Part shown: positions 8,897 through 17,680 of the stretch, in pieces | How positions within the stretch are numbered: position 1 is the first letter of the stretch | Layout: the number at the start of each line of letters is the position of its first letter | Assembly: GCF_009834545.1 (NCBI RefSeq) | Contig: NZ_CP019427.1 | Coordinates: forward strand, 1,385,001 to 1,449,000 | Origin: Pseudomonas sp. S04 | Lineage (GTDB): Bacteria > Pseudomonadota > Gammaproteobacteria > Pseudomonadales > Pseudomonadaceae | DNA length: 64,000 bases | Direction: 5' to 3' | The notes under the pieces: model-generated | Databases searched by the model: none | What the model saw: only the letters and a program-made list of their open reading frames with translations | Told to the model about the DNA's origin: nothing | Translations under genes and position numbers: made by a program

Positions 8897-9625
8897 ATGC
8901 GTTTATTACGGATAGGCCTGGCGCTGTGGCTCCTGGCATGTGTGACCACCGTCCAGGCAGCGCTGACGTTTCCCGCGCTGACCGGGCGGGTGGTAGACAC
9001 CGCCCAGATGATCGACCCGGTTGTGCGCGAGCAACTGACTCAACAGTTGCAGGCGCTGGAGCAGACCAGCGGCGACCAGATCGTGGTGGTCACCGTACCT
9101 GACCTGCAAGGCCTGCCCATCGAGGACTACGGTTATCAATTGGGCCGCCACTGGGGTATCGGCCAGAAGGGCAAGGACAATGGCGCGCTGCTGATCGTCG
9201 CCCGGGATGAGCGCAAATTACGCATCGAAGTCGGCTATGGCCTGGAAGGCGTGCTGACCGATGCGCAGTCCTGGGTGATCATCAACCAGGTGATCGCGCC
9301 GGCATTCAAGACCGGCAACTACAGCAAAGGCATCAGCGACGGTGTCGCGGCGATGTTGCAGGTGGTGGGCGGTGACCCGCTGGCTGTACCGGCCCATGTG
9401 GCGGACGCCAATTTCGCCAAGGATAATCCGGCGTTCTCCATCGGCATGTTCGTGCTGCTGCTGATCGTGTTGTGGTTGTGCAATCGCATGGGGTTACCGG
9501 TGGGCGCGATTCTTCTGGCCATTCTCAGCAGCAGTGGACGTGGCGGCGGCGGAGGCGGCGGTGGCGGTGGCTTCAGAGGTGGCGGTGGTGGTTTCGGCGG
9601 CGGCGGGGCCTCGGGCGGCTGGTAA
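8897..9625 (+). CDS. TPM-domain protein with Gly-rich tail (YgcG-like)
   Basis: A 242-residue exported membrane protein: a signal sequence (to VQAA), a TPM_phosphatase domain (about residues 27-150, with LPALTGRVVD-type start, GDQIVVVTVPDLQG and LLIVARDERKLRIEVGYGLEG), a transmembrane helix near residue 180, and a C-terminal tail of almost pure glycine with a few Phe/Arg. The ATG at 8897 has GAGG five bases upstream; an in-frame GTG at 8891 is less likely. It pairs with the LemA gene before it and the second TPM gene after it. Confidence 0.88.
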   Translation: MRLLRIGLALWLLACVTTVQAALTFPALTGRVVDTAQMIDPVVREQLTQQLQALEQTSGDQIVVVTVPDLQGLPIEDYGYQLGRHWGIGQKGKDNGALLIVARDERKLRIEVGYGLEGVLTDAQSWVIINQVIAPAFKTGNYSKGISDGVAAMLQVVGGDPLAVPAHVADANFAKDNPAFSIGMFVLLLIVLWLCNRMGLPVGAILLAILSSSGRGGGGGGGGGGFRGGGGGFGGGGASGGW

Positions 9626-9653
9626 TGACAATAACTAAAGAGCATCTGCAACC

Positions 9654-10271
9654 ATGGCATTACTGAGCGAACACGAACAACGCCAGGTCGCCGAAGCGAT
9701 CGCCAAGGTCGAGCAACAGACCGACGCGGAGCTGGTGACCGTGCTGGCGGCCCGGGCCGACGACTACGCCTACATTCCTTTGCTGTGGGCCAGCCTGTTG
9801 GCGTTGGTGGTGCCGGGGATCATTCATTACCTGTTCGGCTGGATGAGCATGTACACCTTGCTGCTGGCGCAGTGGGCGACCTTCATTGTGTTGTGCTTGC
9901 TGTTTCGCCTGCCGAAAATCACCACCCGGCTGATTCCGCGTTCCGTGCGGCACTGGCGAGCGTCGAATCTGGCGCGTCGGCAGTTCCTGGAGCAGAACCT
10001 GCACCACACGGTGGGCAGTACCGGAGTGCTGATTTTTGTCAGTGAAGCGGAGCGTTACGTAGAAATCCTGGTGGACGACGGCATCTCCAAGCGCCTGGAT
10101 GACAGCTGTTGGGATGCCATCGTCAAGGCCTTCACCCAGCAGGTGAAACAGGGGCAGACATTGGCCGGGTTTATTGCCTGCATTGAAGCCTGCGGGGAGT
10201 TGCTCAAGGTGCATGTGCCGCTGACGCAAACCCGTAATGAGTTACCGAATCGGTTGGTGGTCCTCGATTAG
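9654..10271 (+). CDS. TPM-domain membrane protein
   Basis: A 205-residue protein with an N-terminal TPM segment (VEQQTDAELVTVLAARADDY), two transmembrane helices (about residues 45-85), and a C-terminal half resuming the TPM fold (GVLIFVSEAERYVEILVDDGI). It lacks a signal peptide, unlike its upstream neighbour. Twenty-eight bases after the previous gene, so likely in the same operon with lemA. Confidence 0.85.
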   Translation: MALLSEHEQRQVAEAIAKVEQQTDAELVTVLAARADDYAYIPLLWASLLALVVPGIIHYLFGWMSMYTLLLAQWATFIVLCLLFRLPKITTRLIPRSVRHWRASNLARRQFLEQNLHHTVGSTGVLIFVSEAERYVEILVDDGISKRLDDSCWDAIVKAFTQQVKQGQTLAGFIACIEACGELLKVHVPLTQTRNELPNRLVVLD

Positions 10272-10282
10272 ATGAAGCATCC

Positions 10283-10310
10283 ATAGCCGCTGGCGTTCGA
10301 CAGCGGCTAT
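10283..10310 (+). terminator. Hairpin after the LemA-TPM cluster
   Basis: ATAGCCGCTG and CAGCGGCTAT form a perfect 10-base stem with an 8-base loop, 11 bases after the TPM gene stop. There is no T tract, so it may be a weak or Rho-aided end. Confidence 0.5.
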
Positions 10311-10396
10311 AACGACCGTTGAGCAAATAACTCCGTGCCCTCAAGCCCCATCCCCCCTAAAATGCCGGGCATTCCCTGCCCGAGGCGTTTTTGTTC

Positions 10397-11611
10397 ATGT
10401 CTGTCACCGCTAAACCTGTCAGTCCCGCGCCGGATCACCATGCACAGTTTCTTGAGCTGCTGACTGCCAGCCTTGAGCAAAACGCCTTTATCAAGCTGGT
10501 GCTGGCCAAGTACGTCGGCGGTGAAGCGGACCTGCAACGGCTGATCATCAAGCCGACGACAGTCAAGGATCAGCCCTGCCTGTCCTTCGTCTACCGCTAC
10601 AAGACTCGCGACATCACCAAGAACTTCTCCCTGGCCGATGGCGTGGCGGCGATTGCCGAGCTGTTGCCGGTGTCGTTCAAGAATGCGCACTTGCTCTCGG
10701 TGACCGACGAAGCCCAGCTGGAATACAGCAAGAAGAACAAAAGTTCGCTGTTCAAGAGCAAACCGCAGCAATTGCGCGAGGCCCCGTCCACCGAACACAA
10801 CCGCGAGAAACAGCGCTTCCTCGACTTGAGCCGACCGTTTCTCGCCGATCTGGGCGTGACCAATGCCAGGCACGAGCTGATTCCGGCGATGTCGCGCAAG
10901 TGGAAGCAGATCAACAAGTTCATCGAGGTCTTCAGCCATGCCCTGACCTCCTCGCCACTGGCGCTGGACAAGCCGGTACGCGTGGCGGATTTCGGTTCGG
11001 GCAAGGGCTACCTGACGTTTGCCATTCACGATTACCTGCGCAACACCCTCAAGGCCGAGGGCGAAGTCACCGGTGTCGAGCTGCGCGAGGAAATGGTCAA
11101 CCTGTGCAACGCCGCGGCGGCCAAGCTGCAGCACCCGGGGTTGGTGTTCAAGTGCGGCGACGTGCGCAGTGTGGCGCCGAGTGAGCTGGACGTGATGATT
11201 GCCCTGCATGCCTGCGACATCGCCACCGACTACGCGATTCACACCGGCATCCGTTCCGGGGCGTCGATCATCATGTGCTCGCCGTGCTGCCACAAACAGA
11301 TTCGCCTGCAGATCCAGAGCCCGGCGCTGCTCAAGCCGATGCTGCAATATGGCCTGCACCTGGGCCAGCAGGCGGAAATGGTCACCGACAGCTTGCGCGC
11401 GTTGTTCCTCGAAGCCTGCGGCTATGAGACCAAGGTGTTCGAATTCATCTCACTGGACCACACCAACAAGAACAAGATGATCCTCGCGGTCAAGCGCGCC
11501 GAACCGGTGGACCCGGCCCAGCTGCTGCAAAAGATCGAGGAACTCAAGGCGTTCTACCACATCAGCGAACATTGCCTGGAAACCTTGCTGCGGGCTGATG
11601 GTTACCTGTGA
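10397..11611 (+). CDS. Class I SAM-dependent methyltransferase (Methyltransf_32-like)
   Basis: A 404-residue methyltransferase. The SAM-binding motif I is DFGSGKGYLTFA near residue 200, followed by EVTGVELREEMVN (motif II) and an ALHACDIATDYAI block. A CSPCCHKQIR cluster resembles a metal-binding site found in this family. An N-terminal region of about 190 residues precedes the fold and may bind the substrate. The substrate, possibly RNA, is not determinable here. The 3' end overlaps the convergent transporter gene by 50 bases. Confidence 0.8.
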   Translation: MSVTAKPVSPAPDHHAQFLELLTASLEQNAFIKLVLAKYVGGEADLQRLIIKPTTVKDQPCLSFVYRYKTRDITKNFSLADGVAAIAELLPVSFKNAHLLSVTDEAQLEYSKKNKSSLFKSKPQQLREAPSTEHNREKQRFLDLSRPFLADLGVTNARHELIPAMSRKWKQINKFIEVFSHALTSSPLALDKPVRVADFGSGKGYLTFAIHDYLRNTLKAEGEVTGVELREEMVNLCNAAAAKLQHPGLVFKCGDVRSVAPSELDVMIALHACDIATDYAIHTGIRSGASIIMCSPCCHKQIRLQIQSPALLKPMLQYGLHLGQQAEMVTDSLRALFLEACGYETKVFEFISLDHTNKNKMILAVKRAEPVDPAQLLQKIEELKAFYHISEHCLETLLRADGYL

Positions 11612-12473
11612 TCGCGGTCTTGCGGCCCAGCATCACCGTGACGATCACCCCGGCGGCAAACAGCCAGGTAATGGGCTCGATGTGCTCACCAAAAAACAGC
11701 GCTGAAAAGGCGATGGTGAAGAAGATCTGCAGCAACTGGATCTGACTGACCCGGGCAATCCCGCCCATGGCCAATCCGGCGTACCAGGCAAAAAAGCCCA
11801 GGAACTGCGAGAACAGCGAGACGTAGCCAAAGGCCCACCAAGTCTTGGCGCTGATCGCGCCTTGATGCTGCAAGGCCAGGTACAGCACCGGACCGATCAA
11901 CAGCGGCGTCGACAGCACCAGGGCCCAGCAGATCACCTGCCAGCCACCCATCTCCTTGGCCAGTCGGCCGCCCTCGGCGTACCCCAGGCCGCCCACCGCA
12001 ATGGCCCCGAGCATCAGCAAGTCGCCCGCCTGAATACTGCCTGCGCCGCTGATCAGCGCGTAGCCCAGCACCAGCGCACTGCCCAGGGCGGCGCAAGCCC
12101 AGAAGGCTTTGGAGGGTCGCTCGTGGGACAACCACGCCGCGTACAGCGCCACGCACAGCGGTTGCAGGCCATTGACCAGCGCTCCGTGGGACGCCGGCAA
12201 GGTTTGCATGGCCCAGGCCGAGAGCACCGGAAAACCGAGGATAACCCCGGCGATCACCAGGCTCAGGCCCTTGACTTGCTGCCAGGTTGGCCAGCGCTCT
12301 CGACGCCAGAGCAGCAGCGCCGCGGCTGGAATGGCCGCGAACAGGGCACGGCCCAGGCCGTTGAGCAAGGGGTGCAGCTCTTGCACCACGATCCGGGTGA
12401 AAGGCAGGGTCAGGCTGAAGATGATGACGCCCAGCAGGCCCAGGGCCATGCCAGTGTTTTCGCGCGAGGACAT
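11562..12473 (-). CDS. EamA/DMT-family exporter
   Basis: A 303-residue inner-membrane protein with about ten predicted helices arranged as two EamA repeats (MALGLLGVIIFSLTLPFTRI at the start of the first; the second begins near GDLLMLGAIAVGGLGYA). Family members export amino acids or metabolites. Single gene, convergent with and overlapping the methyltransferase. Confidence 0.85.
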   Translation of the reverse strand: MSSRENTGMALGLLGVIIFSLTLPFTRIVVQELHPLLNGLGRALFAAIPAAALLLWRRERWPTWQQVKGLSLVIAGVILGFPVLSAWAMQTLPASHGALVNGLQPLCVALYAAWLSHERPSKAFWACAALGSALVLGYALISGAGSIQAGDLLMLGAIAVGGLGYAEGGRLAKEMGGWQVICWALVLSTPLLIGPVLYLALQHQGAISAKTWWAFGYVSLFSQFLGFFAWYAGLAMGGIARVSQIQLLQIFFTIAFSALFFGEHIEPITWLFAAGVIVTVMLGRKTAITGNHQPAARFPGNVR

Positions 12474-12670
12474 AACGGCAACCAGGGTCGAAGGTGGCGG
12501 GAAGTGACTTCATCTAGCCACAACGCCGGCCGATTGCGCTGTTACAGCTAGGCACGGACTTATCCGTACAGTTGCATGCTGCGTAGTAGCGGGTTGTTAC
12601 CCGGCCCCAAGGATTAGGACTACCTTGAATGCTCCTTTCTGCCCACGTTGTACCCAGAGGAGTCCTCCCC

Positions 12671-13252
12671 ATGGCTGCGAAAAAGATCCTGATGCTGGTT
12701 GGCGATTACGTCGAAGACTACGAAGTGATGGTGCCGTTCCAGGCCTTGCTGATGGTCGGCCACACGGTGCATGCGGTGTGCCCCGACAAGACCGCCGGGC
12801 AGACCGTGCGCACGGCGATTCATGACTTCGAAGGCGACCAGACCTACAGCGAAAAACCCGGTCACCTGTTCGCCCTGAACTTCGACTTCGCCCAGGTCGA
12901 GGCCGCCGACTACGACGCTCTGCTGGTTCCAGGCGGACGTGCGCCGGAGTACCTGCGCCTGAATGAAAAAGTCCTGCAGTTGGTACGCGACTTCGACCAG
13001 GCCGGCAAGCCGATTGCCGCAGTCTGCCATGGCGCGCAGTTGCTGGCGGCGGCGGGCATCCTCGAAGGGCGTGAATGCAGCGCCTACCCGGCTTGCGCCC
13101 CGGAAGTGCGGCTGGCCGGTGGCACGTTCATCGATATCCCCGTGACGCAGGGCCACGTTCAAGGCAATCTGGCCACGGCGCCCGCCTGGCCGGCACACCC
13201 AAGCTGGCTGGCCGGTTTCCTTGGCCTGCTGGGCACGACCATCACCTTGTAA
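12671..13252 (+). CDS. DJ-1/PfpI family protein
   Basis: A 193-residue class I glutamine amidotransferase-like protein. The nucleophile elbow AVCHGAQLL supplies the reactive Cys, with an acidic residue in the [11 protein letters not shown] segment and [10 protein letters not shown] corresponding to the family PGG loop. Members act as glyoxalase/deglycase, protease or chaperone. The ATG at 12671 follows GAGGAG; an in-frame TTG about 42 bases upstream is not needed. It is followed after 14 bases by a ribbon-helix-helix gene. Confidence 0.88.
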   Translation: MAAKKILMLVGDYVEDYEVMVPFQALLMVGHTVHAVCPDKTAGQTVRTAIHDFEGDQTYSEKPGHLFALNFDFAQVEAADYDALLVPGGRAPEYLRLNEKVLQLVRDFDQAGKPIAAVCHGAQLLAAAGILEGRECSAYPACAPEVRLAGGTFIDIPVTQGHVQGNLATAPAWPAHPSWLAGFLGLLGTTITL

Positions 13253-13266
13253 ACGGAGGCTTGTCC

Positions 13267-13572
13267 ATGTGCGAGCTGTACGTCAAAGCCGACCCGATTT
13301 TGTACGAGTCACGCTCGCGCTCGCTGCGCATCTGTGGGGTGGTCACGACCCTGCGCCTGGAGAATCAGTTCTGGGACATCCTCAGCGAAATCGCCGAGGT
13401 CGACGGCATGACCACCAACCAGTTGATCGCCAAGCTCTATGAAGAAGTGATGGATTACCGCGGCGAAGTGGTGAACTTCGCCTCGTTCCTGCGGGTCAGT
13501 TGCACCCGTTATTTGAGTCAGCGGCGCAGCGGCTCGCCGGAGTTATCGGTGGTACGCGCGGTGGTGAAGTAG
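13267..13572 (+). CDS. Ribbon-helix-helix domain protein
   Basis: A 101-residue protein with an RHH_4-type fold: the strand SLRICGVVTTLRLENQFW, then helices WDILSEIAEVDGM and TTNQLIAKLYEEVMDY. Probably a small DNA-binding protein acting as a dimer. It has a good ribosome site (GGAGG seven bases before ATG) and lies 14 bases behind the DJ-1 gene, so co-transcription is likely. Confidence 0.8.
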   Translation: MCELYVKADPILYESRSRSLRICGVVTTLRLENQFWDILSEIAEVDGMTTNQLIAKLYEEVMDYRGEVVNFASFLRVSCTRYLSQRRSGSPELSVVRAVVK

Positions 13573-13629
13573 GGCGGCGTGGTCTTTACTCTGAAGCGCG
13601 TAATCTTTTAATCGCCAAGGAGCACGAGC

Positions 13630-13974
13630 ATGTCTGGATGGTACGAATTGAGTAAAAGCAGCAATGGCCAGTTCCGCTTTGTGCTGAAAGCGGCCAACGC
13701 CGAAACCATTCTCACCAGCGAGCTGTACACCACCCGGGCGGCCGCCGAGGGTGGCATTGCCTCGGTCCAGAGCAATAGCCCGCTGGATGAACGCTACGAG
13801 AAAAAGTCCACCAAGGACGGCCATCCTTACTTCAACCTCAAGGCTGCCAACCATCAGGTCATCGGCAGCAGCGAGGCCTATTCCTCGGAGGCGGCGCGGG
13901 ACAAGGGCATCGCCAGCGTCAAGACCAATGGCCCGACCACGGTCATCAAGGACAAGACCCTGCCGGTACTGTGA
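13630..13974 (+). CDS. YegP/DUF1508 protein
   Basis: A 114-residue protein made of two DUF1508 repeats: WYELSKSSNGQFRFVLKAAN with ETILTSELY, and the copy beginning RYEKKSTKDGHPYFNLKAAN with VIGSSEAY. Each repeat ends with an Ala/Gly/Ile pattern (GGIASVQSNS; KGIASVKTNG). The E. coli homologue is YegP; function uncertain, possibly nucleic-acid related or stress related. AAGGAG precedes the ATG. Confidence 0.88.
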   Translation: MSGWYELSKSSNGQFRFVLKAANAETILTSELYTTRAAAEGGIASVQSNSPLDERYEKKSTKDGHPYFNLKAANHQVIGSSEAYSSEAARDKGIASVKTNGPTTVIKDKTLPVL

Positions 13975-13979
13975 AACCT

Positions 13980-14010
13980 GTGTAGGCGCTGGCAAGCCAG
14001 CGCCTACACA
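13980..14010. terminator. Perfect hairpin between yegP-like gene and DapA-like gene
   Basis: TGTAGGCGCTGGC and GCCAGCGCCTACA form a perfect 13-base stem with a two-base loop, between convergent genes. The stem is REP-like and may serve both strands. Confidence 0.65.
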
Positions 14011-14021
14011 TTTGCGCACTG

Positions 14022-14909
14022 TCAGCGCAGCGTATCGATCAACCCCTGCAACTGACTGCACCCCGCCTCAGCCAATGGGAACACCGGCAGGCGCGGGTCG
14101 CCCGCTTCCAGGCCGGTCATGCGCAGGCCGGCCTTGATGGTCGCCGGCAGTCCGCCCTTGAGGATGAAGTCCAGCAGTGGCAGTTGGCGATAGAACAATT
14201 GCCGCGCCTGGTCCAGGTCATTGGCCAGCACCGCCTGATACAGCGCGCCGTTGAGTTGCGGGATCAGGTTTGGCGCTGCCGTGCACCAGCCTTTGGCTCC
14301 GGCGGCAAACGCCTCCAGCGCCAGCGGATTGCAACCGTTGTAGAACGGCACCTGGCCTTCACCCAGTATTTGCAGCTTGTGCATGCGCTGAATATCGCCG
14401 GTGCTTTCCTTGACCATGGTCACGTTGGCCACGGCATGGAAGATCCGCAGGATCAACTCCACGGACATGTCGGTGCCGCTGGTGGCCGGGTTGTTGTAGA
14501 GCATGATCGGCACGCCGATGCTGTCGCCAATGGCGCGGTAGTGGGCAAGGATTTCCGCTTCGCTGAGTTTCCAGTACGACGCCGGCAGCACCATCACCAC
14601 GTCGGCGCCATGGGCCTCGGCAAACCGCGCGCGGCGCACGGCCTTGGCGGTGGTCAGGTCGGAGACGCTGACCACGGTCGGCACGCGCTTGGCGACATGC
14701 TGGATGCTGAACTCACTGACCTGATCCCACTCTGCGTCGCTCAGGTAAGCACCTTCCCCGGTGCTGCCGAGCGGGGCGATCGCGTGGACACCGCCGTCGA
14801 TCAGGCGGTCGATGGAACGCCCCAGGGCAGGCAGGTCGACCGCTTCGCCGTTGGCGGTGAAGGGGGTGATGGTGTAGCCGATGATGCCGTGAATGTTCGG
14901 GCTGGACAT
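14022..14909 (-). CDS. DHDPS/N-acetylneuraminate lyase family enzyme
   Basis: A 295-residue (beta/alpha)8 Schiff-base lyase. The family motifs are present: GSTGEGAYLS (pyruvate carboxylate binding), the tyrosine in MLYNNPATSG, and the Schiff-base lysine in MVKESTGDI. The C-terminal part differs from biosynthetic DapA, and the gene sits in a catabolic neighbourhood, so a 2-keto-acid aldolase or dehydratase is more likely than lysine synthesis. GAGAGA precedes ATG 14909. Likely co-transcribed with the class II aldolase 31 bases upstream. Confidence 0.85.
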   Translation of the reverse strand: MSSPNIHGIIGYTITPFTANGEAVDLPALGRSIDRLIDGGVHAIAPLGSTGEGAYLSDAEWDQVSEFSIQHVAKRVPTVVSVSDLTTAKAVRRARFAEAHGADVVMVLPASYWKLSEAEILAHYRAIGDSIGVPIMLYNNPATSGTDMSVELILRIFHAVANVTMVKESTGDIQRMHKLQILGEGQVPFYNGCNPLALEAFAAGAKGWCTAAPNLIPQLNGALYQAVLANDLDQARQLFYRQLPLLDFILKGGLPATIKAGLRMTGLEAGDPRLPVFPLAEAGCSQLQGLIDTLR

Positions 14910-14940
14910 GCTGTCTCTCCAATTAGGCAAAAAAGTCGCT

Positions 14941-15723
14941 TCAGTTCAGGCAATCGGCGTGTTGGCGCAGGTTCTGCCGAGCGTAGTAGTTGAACGCAGC
15001 GCCGTGGCGCTTGGGTTTGGAGATCCAGTCATGGGCCTCGCGGCCGAGTGCCGGCAGGATTGGCTTGAGGGTGCCGGCGGCCATCGCCAGCAACTGCAGT
15101 TTGGCCGCACGTTCGATCAATTGAGCGATCACGCAGGCTTCCTCGATGTTGCGCCCGGTCGACAACTGGCCGTGGTGGGACAGCAGGATGGCGCGCTTGT
15201 CGCCCAGGGCCCCGGCGATGATTTCGCCTTCTTCGTTACCCACCGGTACCCCCGGCCAGGCTTCGAGAAACGCGCAGTCTTCGTACAGCGGGCAGAGGTC
15301 CATGTGGGAAATTTCCAACGGCACCTCGAGCATCGACAGGGCCGCGACGTGAGTCGGGTGGGTGTGGATGATGCAGTTCACATCCGCCCGGGCACGGTAT
15401 ACCCAACTGTGGAAACGATTGGCCGGATTGGCCATGCCGTGGCCTTCCAGGACTTCCAGGTCTTCGTTGACCAGCAGCAGATTGCTCGCGGTGATTTCGT
15501 CGAAACCCAGGCCCAGTTGCTGGGTGTAATAGGTGCCCGGCTGCGGGCCGCGGGCGGTGATTTGCCCCGCCAGGCCGGAATCGTGGCCGTTCTCGAACAG
15601 GATGCGGCAGGTCAGTGCCAGCTTTTGCCGGTCAGTCCACGTATTATCCGCCAGGCTGCTTTGCATCTGCGTCAGCGCCTGCTTGATGAGTTGGTCTTTG
15701 GGTAGTGCTAATGTCTTGGCCAT
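14941..15723 (-). CDS. Class II aldolase/adducin-family enzyme
   Basis: A 260-residue Zn-dependent aldolase. The metal ligands are in IIHTHPTHVAALSM (two His) and LLSHHGQLSTG (third His), with a glutamate in the preceding acidic segment. The family cleaves or epimerises sugar phosphates, or decarboxylates related acids. It is the promoter-proximal gene of a two-gene operon with the DapA-like lyase and is divergent from the XRE-cupin regulator, which probably controls it. The start ATG 15723 matches family length. Confidence 0.87.
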   Translation of the reverse strand: MAKTLALPKDQLIKQALTQMQSSLADNTWTDRQKLALTCRILFENGHDSGLAGQITARGPQPGTYYTQQLGLGFDEITASNLLLVNEDLEVLEGHGMANPANRFHSWVYRARADVNCIIHTHPTHVAALSMLEVPLEISHMDLCPLYEDCAFLEAWPGVPVGNEEGEIIAGALGDKRAILLSHHGQLSTGRNIEEACVIAQLIERAAKLQLLAMAAGTLKPILPALGREAHDWISKPKRHGAAFNYYARQNLRQHADCLN

Positions 15724-15799
15724 ATCGGTGTCCCTGTAAAGCTCAATGGACGTCGGATGTGGTTCTCCCGCTGCTCGCAAGGTCGTCGGGGGTAATCAC

Positions 15800-15835
15800 A
15801 TGACACATAAGAGCCTATATGACACTTTGTGTCAT
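15800..15835. promoter_or_regulatory. Putative operator of the XRE-cupin regulator
   Basis: ATGACAC-TTT-GTGTCAT is a perfect 17-base palindrome (15819-15835), and an extra half-site ATGACACA lies at 15800-15807, 19 bases away. It lies between the divergent aldolase and regulator genes, where a repressor of both would bind. Confidence 0.65.
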
Positions 15836-15880
15836 TGGCAAGGACTAATCGTTGCCTCCTTGATGGATTAACCGCTGCAC

Positions 15881-16423
15881 ATGTCTATCCGTTTGAAATT
15901 ACTGCGAAAAAAACTTGGTGTGACGCTTGAGGCGCTGGCCGAGAAATCCGGCATGACCAAGAGCTATCTGTCGAAAGTCGAGCGTGGCCTCAACACGCCG
16001 TCGATCGCGGCCGCGCTGAAACTGGCCAAGGCGCTGAACGTCAAGGTCGAGGAGCTGTTTGCCGAGGACGCTATCAGCCTGGACAGCTATAGCTTGGTGC
16101 GCGCCCACGAGCGCCAGTCGCTGGCCGCCAACGACCAGGCCCCCGGCTACGCGGTGTTGGCTCATCAGGTCAGCGAGCGCAGCCTGCTGCCGTTCATCAT
16201 TTACCCGCCCAGGGAGTTCAGCGACAAGACCTTCAAGGAGCACCTGGGGGAGGAATTCCTGTTCGTCCACGAAGGCCAGGTCGAGGTCGATTTCATGAAC
16301 GAGCGGGTGATCCTCGATCGCGGGGATGCGCTGCACTTCAACGCCCAGAAACCCCATCGCCTGCGCTCGGTGGGCGAGGTGCAGGCGCAGTTGCTGGTGG
16401 TGGTACACAGCAGCGAGGAATGA
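15881..16423 (+). CDS. XRE-family regulator with C-terminal cupin
   Basis: A 180-residue transcription regulator: an N-terminal helix-turn-helix (residues about 6-60, GVTLEALAEKSGMTKSYLSK) and a C-terminal cupin_2 barrel (about 105-175, LGEEFLFVHEGQVEVDF and DRGDALHFNAQKPHRL) that would bind a small ligand. Divergent from the aldolase/lyase operon and probably its local regulator. Confidence 0.88.
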   Translation: MSIRLKLLRKKLGVTLEALAEKSGMTKSYLSKVERGLNTPSIAAALKLAKALNVKVEELFAEDAISLDSYSLVRAHERQSLAANDQAPGYAVLAHQVSERSLLPFIIYPPREFSDKTFKEHLGEEFLFVHEGQVEVDFMNERVILDRGDALHFNAQKPHRLRSVGEVQAQLLVVVHSSEE

Positions 16424-16466
16424 GTCGGCGCCAGAGCATCGTGAGCAAGGTCTAGCGAAACCGCCC

Positions 16467-16492
16467 CTGTGGGAGCGAGCCAGCTCGCGATG
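16467..16492. repeat. REP sequence
   Basis: CTGTGGGAGCGAGCCAGCTC with following GCGATG, a single REP between the regulator and the DUF4917 gene. Confidence 0.6.
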
Positions 16493-16506
16493 CTTTCAGC
16501 CCAGGC

Positions 16507-17538
16507 CTAGACCTCGACCGGCACCGAAAGACTCGAACTGCCCAGGGCATGGGTCTTGGAATCAAAAAAGCGCAGTGCCACCCCGGTGTCTGCAAACAGC
16601 TTTGCGTAGTGGCGCTTCTGGCTCTGGATGAACGCCGCACTGCGCGGATAAATCGAGATCGCCAGGGTTTTTGGCTTGGCCTGGCACAGTGCATGGACCA
16701 GGTGCGCATCCTGCTTGCCGAGGCTGTGGCCGAAGATGCACAAGGCGTCGTGTTGCTGCAGCAACTGGTCGTAGCAGAACGACAGGTAGTCCGAGCTGCG
16801 GATGGTCTTGAGCTTGTCTTCGCTGCTGCCTTCGTTGACGAACAACGGCACGTCGTCCAGGGTCTTGAGCGTGTTGTTGATGGCAAAACTGCCCAGCAGC
16901 GTGCCCTCGGTGGAGGTCAGCTTACGGGCGGTGCCGTCCTGGTTGCGCACCAGGTGCAGGCCACCGTGCAGGTACAGCAGGCGGGTTTTGTCGGTGGCGC
17001 TGGCGCTCAGCTCGAAGCGCGGTTCGCTGCCCTGGAACAGGTCGTCGATGGCCGTGCCCTGGTGCTGGACCGCCCAGTAGTTGAGCAGGTCGTAGTTACT
17101 GGTGAAGACCGTCCGATAACGGCCCAGCTCCTGGCTGATGCTCGCCAGGCTGGTGGCTTGCACCAGGCGCCAGGGGATGTGCACCGCGTGTACGGTGTTG
17201 ATCAACGCTTCCTTGATCGCATAGTAGCGATTGCGCGGTGCCGCCGAGCTTACCGCCAAGGCCTTGTTGACCCGGCTGGTGGTTTTCAGGGCGCTGAGCA
17301 CCTGCTCGAAACTGCGGGTGTGCAGGGCGTCGAACACGCTCAGCTCGGACTGGCTTAAGGGTTTTTCTTCGACACTGCGGGCGTTCTCGAACAGCGAGTC
17401 GTAGCCAAAGTCATCCCACACCGCGCGGCTGGCGCCGTTACCCACCAGCAGGGCGCTGAACGGGGTGGTTGCGCGCAACGCGTTCCAGTCTTCTAAGTGG
17501 GCATCAACATCCTGGAAATCGCTCATTGCGTCAGTCAT
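16507..17538 (-). CDS. DUF4917 protein with SIR2-like nucleotide-binding signature
   Basis: A 343-residue protein of the DUF4917 type. The N-terminal [12 protein letters not shown] glycine loop, [11 protein letters not shown] near the middle, an LHGGLHLV segment and [17 protein letters not shown] together resemble the motif order of SIR2-like NAD-binding proteins (G-x-G loop, TxNxD, HG, GxS). Catalysis is not established. It is a single gene between REP sequence and an alcohol dehydrogenase. The ATG at 17526 is an alternative start. Confidence 0.6.
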   Translation of the reverse strand: MTDAMSDFQDVDAHLEDWNALRATTPFSALLVGNGASRAVWDDFGYDSLFENARSVEEKPLSQSELSVFDALHTRSFEQVLSALKTTSRVNKALAVSSAAPRNRYYAIKEALINTVHAVHIPWRLVQATSLASISQELGRYRTVFTSNYDLLNYWAVQHQGTAIDDLFQGSEPRFELSASATDKTRLLYLHGGLHLVRNQDGTARKLTSTEGTLLGSFAINNTLKTLDDVPLFVNEGSSEDKLKTIRSSDYLSFCYDQLLQQHDALCIFGHSLGKQDAHLVHALCQAKPKTLAISIYPRSAAFIQSQKRHYAKLFADTGVALRFFDSKTHALGSSSLSVPVEV

Positions 17539-17680
17539 CTCAAGCAGGTGGGGTACAGGGCGCAGACTTTATCACGACCGGCTGTTGAGCCAGATCAAGA
17601 TGCACGCGGCGCGATGGGGTGATCCTTGGGTTATCCGCCGACGCCAAGGGTCGGTTCGGCCCCATTGCAGAGGACTCGCC

